Below, one piece after another: positions 59,363 through 64,000 of a DNA stretch of 64,000 bases. Position 1 is the first letter of the stretch. The number at the start of each line of letters is the position of its first letter. A model generated the notes under the pieces. The model saw only the letters and a program-made list of their open reading frames with translations. It was not told the origin of the DNA and searched no databases. The position numbers and the translations under genes were made by a program. This stretch comes from Bacillus sp. FJAT-27264 (lineage in GTDB: Bacteria > Bacillota > Bacilli > Paenibacillales > Paenibacillaceae). The stretch is from positions 992,001 through 1,056,000 of the forward strand of contig NZ_MAQW01000012.1 of the NCBI RefSeq assembly GCF_001682855.1, given 5' to 3'.

Positions 59363-59381
59363 AATACGTAATGATTACGAA
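59363..59381 (-). promoter_or_regulatory. Zur box ahead of the NusG-II gene
   Basis: AATACGTAATGATTACGAA carries the perfect core CGTAATGATTACG at 59367-59379. The only downstream start within 100 bases is that of the NusG-II gene (59326, minus strand). The histidine kinase gene ends at 59455, on the same strand, beyond it. Confidence 0.85.
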
Positions 59382-59454
59382 CAAATTAAATATAGTTAGT
59401 GGATCGTTATTTGTCAACGCGCAAGCATCCTTCTGTACCGCTCAAAACATGCCT

Positions 59455-62400
59455 TCATGCTCCATTGCGAATCCGGGCCGACCAGTCACGCAGCACCCGG
59501 TCCAGCTCCTTGACGTGAAGCGGCTTCGAGATAAAATCCTGCATACCTGCTCTCATGCACATTTCCTTGTCTTCTTTCCGGGCAAAAGCGGTCGCGGCAA
59601 CAATCACCGGGCTGAGTCCCAGCCGCTCCCGGATAAGGCCTGTGGCCTCAATCCCATCCATCACAGGCATCTGGATATCCATGAACACCAGATCATAGGA
59701 GCCGGAGAGCACCGCTTCCACCGCTTCCGCGCCGTTCAGGGCCACATCCGCTGCGTATCCCCGTTTTTTCAAGTATGCCAACAGCAACTGCCGGTTGACC
59801 GGATGATCCTCAGCGACCAGAATGGACAACGGCCCATATTTGCCCCCAGCCAGTTCGCCCGCTATAATGGCGGGTTTATCATACCGGGATTTTCCAGCCG
59901 AACTGTTACTAACGGGCTCCTGCTGCCATTCTTCTCCCGGCAAGGTGGCCTGTACCGTAAAGTAGAACTCAGAACCTTCGCCTTCCCGGCTCACTGCTCC
60001 GATTCCGCCGCCCAGCAGTTCAGCCAGTTTCTTGCTGATCGCAAGTCCAAGACCCGTTCCGCCATACTTCCGGTTGATAGAAGGATGCAGCTGGGAGAAG
60101 GATTGGAAGAGAAGCCCCTGACTACCCAGCGGAATACCGATCCCCGTATCCTCTACCGAGAACTTGAGGACAACTTGCCCGGAATCCAGCCTTTCGTGGA
60201 GCTTCACAGAGATGCGGATATCCCCTTGCTCCGTAAATTTCACCGCATTCCCCACCAGGTTGACGAGAATCTGCCGCAGCCGCGCTTCATCGGTGACCAC
60301 CACTGGCGGCAGGGCTGGATCAAGCTCGCTTGTCAGGAGCAGTCCCTTCTCCTTCACTTTAGGGTAGAACACCTCGCTTACATTTTGGATAACCTGAGTA
60401 AGCTCTAGTGGTCGTGGTTCCAGTGTCATCATCCCGGCTTCAATTTTACTAAAATCGAGAACTTCGTTCAGAATATGCAGCAGGGCCTCTCCGCTTTTAT
60501 TGATAATATGCGTATAATAGCTTTGCTCCTCGTTAAGTTCCGTTCCCGTGAGCAAGTCAGCCATGCCGATAATACCATTCATCGGGGTCCGCAGCTCATG
60601 GCTCATAATCGCCAGGAACTCTGATTTGGCCCGGTCCGCCTGCTCGGCGGATTCCTTAGCGCGTACAATCTCTTTCTCTTCCGTGATATCACGGAAAACG
60701 ACGACGGCTCCCTTGCGCTCGCCGTTGTCAAACAGCGGAGTCAGGCGGTATTTTACCAGGAAGCTGGAACCGTCCTGCCGCCAGAACACACCTTCTCGCT
60801 CTTCGTATGTAACATTCTCCGACAAAGCCTGAATCAGCGTCTTCTGGTTGCCGGAATACGGCTCACCGTCCAGCCAAGTCTGCTGAATAGTCAGCAGATG
60901 ACTGCTGGCCGACCACTCTCCCGGCTCATATCCGAGCATTCCCGCAGCGGCTGGATTAATGAACATCATCTCACCAGCCAGATTCACCCCGAAGATACCT
61001 TCAGAGACGGAGTTCAAAATCAAAGCATGTTCGTAGCTCAGCTTCTCGATCTGCTCCAAGTGGCGTTTGCGTTCCGTAATATCACTGGTGATGGCGAACA
61101 CGCCTGCCACCTCACCACTGACCATAATCGGCACATAGATAACGCTCACCTCGACCACATGTCCGTCCCGGTGAATGAGACGGCTCTCGAAGGTCTGGGC
61201 TTCTCCGCCTGAAGCCAACTCGAAGCGCTGGAGAACGTTGTCCATTTCTTCCGGGTCCACCACTTCGGTGAATTCGGACAACAGCAAATTGTCCCGCGAG
61301 TACCCGGTTAAATGCAGCAAGCTTGAATTCACAGAAAGAGTTCTGCCCTGCAGATCCATGGCGCTGATCGCTGACGGGTTATACTCGAACAGGGATTTGT
61401 AGCGGTTTTCGCTTTCCAGAAGCTTCATTTCATATTGTTTCCGTTCGGCAATATCTCGGGTCACACCGACAAGCTCAGACACCTCTCCATCGCCAGAGTA
61501 GATATAACGGAAGGTCGTCTCTGTCCAGATATATGACCCGTCCTTGCGCCGAAAGCGGAACACTACCGGCTCCAGCTTCTCGCCGTTCATGCAGCTTTGC
61601 AGATAAGTCTGTACCCGATCGGCATCCTCGGGATGAATGTAGGCGATGCCGGAAGTTCCGACCATCTCCTCGGGGGTGTAGCCCAGCATGGCCTGACAGA
61701 TCGGAGAGGCATACAAATAGGTTACATGCTCATCCGCAGCATAGCGGGTAATAAAGTCCAGGGAATTCTCCGAAATCAGGCGGTAATTCCGTTCACTCTC
61801 CCGCAGCTGCGCTTCCATACGGCGACGTTCCGTTACATCCTGCACCACTCCGCTGAGCTGGAGCGCCTTGCCACCTTCGTCCAGCGTGACCTGCCAATGA
61901 GATTCAATGTATTTGACTTCCCCCTCATTGGTCATGATCTGGAAAATCGCCTCACCGTCAGTTCCGTCCTTCACCGTCTTTCTGAGCATGCCTAGAACCT
62001 TCATGAAGTCCTCTGGCTTGATGCAGGAAATAATCTGCTTATGGTCACAAAGCGAATGATTGCCATAGTCCTCTCTGAAGCCGAAAATATAACGCAGCTC
62101 CTTGGAGACAGTCAGGGTGCTGTTCACAATATCCCATTCCCAGGAACCCATGCCCGCCAGGTATTGGGCCGTCGCCAGCATATCTTCATACTTCTTACGC
62201 TCTGTGATATCACGGGCGATGGCGAGTACCTTCTCAACCTCACCTTCTTCATTGCGCATGGCCTGGAATGTACTTTCGATCCACAGATATCGGCCATCCT
62301 TATGTCTGGCTCTGCGCACAGCTACCTCATTATCCGAATATAGCTTGCCTTCTTCTATCATCTCACGGACATCCTGGGGATGATAATAGTCTACTCTCTT

Positions 62401-62934
62401 GTTTCCTAGCATTTCCTGCGGCGTATAGCCAAGCAGATTCTCTACCGAAGGTGACACATAATATAGCGTACCGTCTGGCTCCCCATAAGAAATCATATCC
62501 GGTGTATTACGGGTAATGAGATTGTACAGGTGCTGGCTCTCCAGATTGCGCTTCTCCGCATGTTTGCGGTCCGTAATATCCGTCGCCTCCGCGACCAGAT
62601 ACAGCGGACCCTCTCCAGCTTCTCCGTGAATCAGAAACACATGGAGCGAGGCCCAGATGACCGAATCATCACTGCGCAACAAACGCACCTCCAGATCAAA
62701 CGCCGATCCGGACTCTTGAAGAAGATGCTTCACCAGAAGATCCAGTTCTGTGACCTCACAATCATCTTTATATACCAAATTGGAATAATGTCCATTTAAA
62801 ATATCTTCTTCTATGTATCCCAGCATTTTGCAAAGCGCGGGATTGGAATGCAAAAGAGTCCCCTCTTTCACAGAGACTACCGCGATGCCGCTGGAAGACT
62901 GCATATACAATTGCTTAAAGATAAAGTCATGCAC
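59455..62934 (-). CDS. Cytoplasmic hybrid sensor histidine kinase with six PAS domains
   Basis: A 1159-residue hybrid kinase without membrane helices. Six PAS/PAC units follow each other (about 10-125, 135-250, 258-375, 388-500, 512-625, 640-765), most ending in DITERK-type linkers. The dimerisation helix holds the phospho-His in IMSHELRTPMNGIIG (about 795). The ATPase domain has NLVGNAVKF, DTGIGIP and GTGLGLAIS. A receiver domain (about 1040-1155) has the phospho-Asp in LVFMDIQMPVMDG. The Asp receiver lacks an output, so phosphate must pass to an unknown partner. No response regulator lies next to it. Signal unknown. Confidence 0.93.
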   Translation of the reverse strand: MHDFIFKQLYMQSSSGIAVVSVKEGTLLHSNPALCKMLGYIEEDILNGHYSNLVYKDDCEVTELDLLVKHLLQESGSAFDLEVRLLRSDDSVIWASLHVFLIHGEAGEGPLYLVAEATDITDRKHAEKRNLESQHLYNLITRNTPDMISYGEPDGTLYYVSPSVENLLGYTPQEMLGNKRVDYYHPQDVREMIEEGKLYSDNEVAVRRARHKDGRYLWIESTFQAMRNEEGEVEKVLAIARDITERKKYEDMLATAQYLAGMGSWEWDIVNSTLTVSKELRYIFGFREDYGNHSLCDHKQIISCIKPEDFMKVLGMLRKTVKDGTDGEAIFQIMTNEGEVKYIESHWQVTLDEGGKALQLSGVVQDVTERRRMEAQLRESERNYRLISENSLDFITRYAADEHVTYLYASPICQAMLGYTPEEMVGTSGIAYIHPEDADRVQTYLQSCMNGEKLEPVVFRFRRKDGSYIWTETTFRYIYSGDGEVSELVGVTRDIAERKQYEMKLLESENRYKSLFEYNPSAISAMDLQGRTLSVNSSLLHLTGYSRDNLLLSEFTEVVDPEEMDNVLQRFELASGGEAQTFESRLIHRDGHVVEVSVIYVPIMVSGEVAGVFAITSDITERKRHLEQIEKLSYEHALILNSVSEGIFGVNLAGEMMFINPAAAGMLGYEPGEWSASSHLLTIQQTWLDGEPYSGNQKTLIQALSENVTYEEREGVFWRQDGSSFLVKYRLTPLFDNGERKGAVVVFRDITEEKEIVRAKESAEQADRAKSEFLAIMSHELRTPMNGIIGMADLLTGTELNEEQSYYTHIINKSGEALLHILNEVLDFSKIEAGMMTLEPRPLELTQVIQNVSEVFYPKVKEKGLLLTSELDPALPPVVVTDEARLRQILVNLVGNAVKFTEQGDIRISVKLHERLDSGQVVLKFSVEDTGIGIPLGSQGLLFQSFSQLHPSINRKYGGTGLGLAISKKLAELLGGGIGAVSREGEGSEFYFTVQATLPGEEWQQEPVSNSSAGKSRYDKPAIIAGELAGGKYGPLSILVAEDHPVNRQLLLAYLKKRGYAADVALNGAEAVEAVLSGSYDLVFMDIQMPVMDGIEATGLIRERLGLSPVIVAATAFARKEDKEMCMRAGMQDFISKPLHVKELDRVLRDWSARIRNGA

Positions 62935-63440
62935 TGGTGGAGCCTCCTCTAAAGAATGGGGACGACAAACGTAATTGACAAATTTTAATATCAGTATACC
63001 TTTATTTCGGTAAATAAGCCTGATAATTGAGGCCTAAATGTATTGAATACAAAAAACGAAAGCCCCCTTGAACATTTCAAGGGAGCGCAAAGCCCCAATC
63101 CCAATCGGCAGTGCAAGGCTGCGGAACACCACGGACAGATTAAAATGCACAACGGCAAATTACTAGGGACAGATTGAATTGCAGCGCCGCTACGGACAGC
63201 GGGAACCCATCCCTGTACCATCACCTCCATGACCTGGGACGGAAATTGCGCCGGAAGTCCTAATAAACGCTGAGCAAAAAAATTGGACGCTTACGGCAGC
63301 AAAACTTGCTCCACCGATAGCCTTAATCTGCAAGCTATTGTCAGTATAGCTTCAGGGAGATTGTGCCCACATCACTTAGTAAAGTCCCGGCCACAAATTA
63401 AGCCATAAGGCCCAAATCCAACAATTCCCACCCAGCCAAA
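62935..63440. other. Intergenic stretch before the histidine kinase gene
   Basis: About 500 bases without a convincing gene. GGACAGATTAAAATGCA at 63133 and GGACAGATTGAATTGCA at 63169 form a short direct repeat. A minus-strand frame 62991-63218 starts after GGAGGTG but runs through a terminator hairpin and has cysteine-rich unusual composition, so it is not called. No promoter for the kinase is clear. Confidence 0.4.
63052..63092 (-). terminator. Minus-strand terminator in the kinase upstream region
   Basis: GCTCCCTTGAA-ATG-TTCAAGGGGGC on the minus strand, then TTTCGTTTTTTG. It would stop transcripts from the right, so the kinase needs its own promoter below 63050. Confidence 0.65.
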
Positions 63441-63482
63441 CGAAAACAGCCCCCGAGGAATACTCTCCTTGGGGGCTGTTTG
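63441..63482 (-). terminator. Terminator of the MerR gene
   Basis: AACAGCCCCC-AGGA pairs with TCCT-GGGGGCTGTT; on the minus strand followed by TTTCG. It begins immediately after the MerR stop at 63484. Confidence 0.8.
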
Positions 63483-63483
63483 T

Positions 63484-63888
63484 TCAATTCGATCCTTCCT
63501 CTGCCTGCAGCTCAGGCCTGGAGGACGTTTCATTTTCCAAGGAAGAGAAGTAGGCAATCTTGTGATCGATCTTTTTGGAAAACTGTTGAAAAAATTCGAT
63601 TTTGCGGTCAATCTCCAACTTGTGCTCCATCAGTAGCTTCCGCCGTTCCGGCAGGGTCCCGCCACCTTCTTTGGACAGGGCGACAAACTGCTTGATTTCC
63701 GCAATTGGCATTCCTGTATCCTTCAAACAACAAATCAGAGAGATCAAATCAATATCTTCGTCGTGAAAGCAGCGGTTACCATTCTCGTCTCTGGCGACTA
63801 GAGGCAACACGCCTTCTTTCTCATAATAACGCAGGGTATATGGACTTAATCCGCTTTTTTGCGAGATGGCTTTGATGCTGTATCCCAT
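63484..63888 (-). CDS. MerR-family transcriptional regulator (AdhR/YraB-like)
   Basis: A 134-residue regulator. The winged HTH (about 1-70) reads YSIKAISQKSGLSPYTLRYY with the EGVLPLVARDENGNRCF wing; a long dimerisation helix follows (ERRKLLMEHKLEIDRKIEFF). A Cys pair lies in LISLICCLKDTGMP, possibly redox or aldehyde responsive as in AdhR-type regulators (inference). ATG 63888 follows AATGGAGT; the frame extends to 63936 without a site. The neighbouring target gene, if any, is beyond the right edge. The last 64 bases show no feature. Confidence 0.85.
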   Translation of the reverse strand: MGYSIKAISQKSGLSPYTLRYYEKEGVLPLVARDENGNRCFHDEDIDLISLICCLKDTGMPIAEIKQFVALSKEGGGTLPERRKLLMEHKLEIDRKIEFFQQFSKKIDHKIAYFSSLENETSSRPELQAEEGSN

Positions 63889-64000
63889 AGGCTGACTCCA
63901 TTTCTGCCGCTTGCTCCGGCACAACATAATCATCAAAAGAAAATCTCTACTACTATATAGGTTTCAAACACAATACTAGTGGTTAACGCTAAATTAGGCC

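Noticed and set aside
62991..63218. A Cys-rich minus-strand frame behind GGAGGTG
   Set aside because: It runs straight through a terminator hairpin with T-tract and has unusual composition; likely chance.

Overview
The window is chromosomal DNA from a spore-forming Gram-positive bacterium of the order Bacillales, most likely a Paenibacillus (inference). Evidence seen: strong AGGAGG-type ribosome binding sites, frequent TTG and GTG starts, sigma-A promoters, and a typical Bacillales gene set (CshA helicase, YitT, tetraprenyl-beta-curcumene synthase, YtxG/YtxH, YutE, coproporphyrin-branch hemEHY, Zur boxes of the Bacillus type). No rRNA, tRNA, CRISPR array or intact prophage was recognised. The only transposon trace is a truncated IS3-type element at about 25.7-26.2 kb.

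Layout. 0.3-9.2 kb: MerR regulator, YugP peptidase, GltC-like LysR with rhomboid, thiol peroxidase, a probable 6S RNA with a clean sigma-A promoter, a YesL-like membrane protein, a 31-residue YjcZ-type peptide, CshA, YitT. 9.4-13.2 kb: secreted DUF4015 protein, a MATE exporter behind an operator, micro-ORF and terminator, then about 0.9 kb of repeat-rich DNA. 13.2-20.3 kb: sulfane-sulfur module (CstR-like repressor plus four-domain CoA-disulfide reductase fusion) with its operator, PfkA, YtpB, an MFS transporter, a cold-shock protein. 20.5-25.2 kb: two small proteins, PepF, LapA-like, M42 peptidase and a phosphodiester-glycosidase-type protein, all rightward. 25.2-26.8 kb: dispersed repeat, broken IS, broken TPR gene. 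26.8-37.3 kb: ABC-F protein, TetR/DUF92, FAH, GDPD, CapA, then hemEHY, all leftward. 37.5-49.7 kb: MFS, methyltransferases, aldo-keto reductase, small conserved proteins, LysM-M14 peptidase, MurI, YtxHG, YutE, an unusual tandem-HTH protein, an MBL hydrolase. 50-59.4 kb: a zinc-starvation region. 59.5-64 kb: a very large cytoplasmic hybrid histidine kinase and a MerR regulator.

The best-integrated system is the zinc-starvation block. Four transcription units sit together: znuC-znuB-znuA-rpsN, rpmG-COG0523, COG0523-YcgR-YcgQ, and a NusG-domain-II protein. Perfect Zur-type cores (CGTAATnATTACG) precede the first, second and fourth. The set covers high-affinity zinc uptake, zinc-free ribosomal proteins S14 and L33, two zinc-chaperone-like GTPases, a predicted permease pair and one membrane protein not usually counted as a zinc gene.

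The most unusual non-coding features are: a palindromic repeat of about 190 bp present three times plus one decayed half copy; a 40-bp element (38/40 identical) that places the same 20-bp palindrome ahead of both the MATE gene and yutE; a possible attenuator before the MATE gene; and a 13-bp tandem repeat in the znu leader that is phased with the Zur box.
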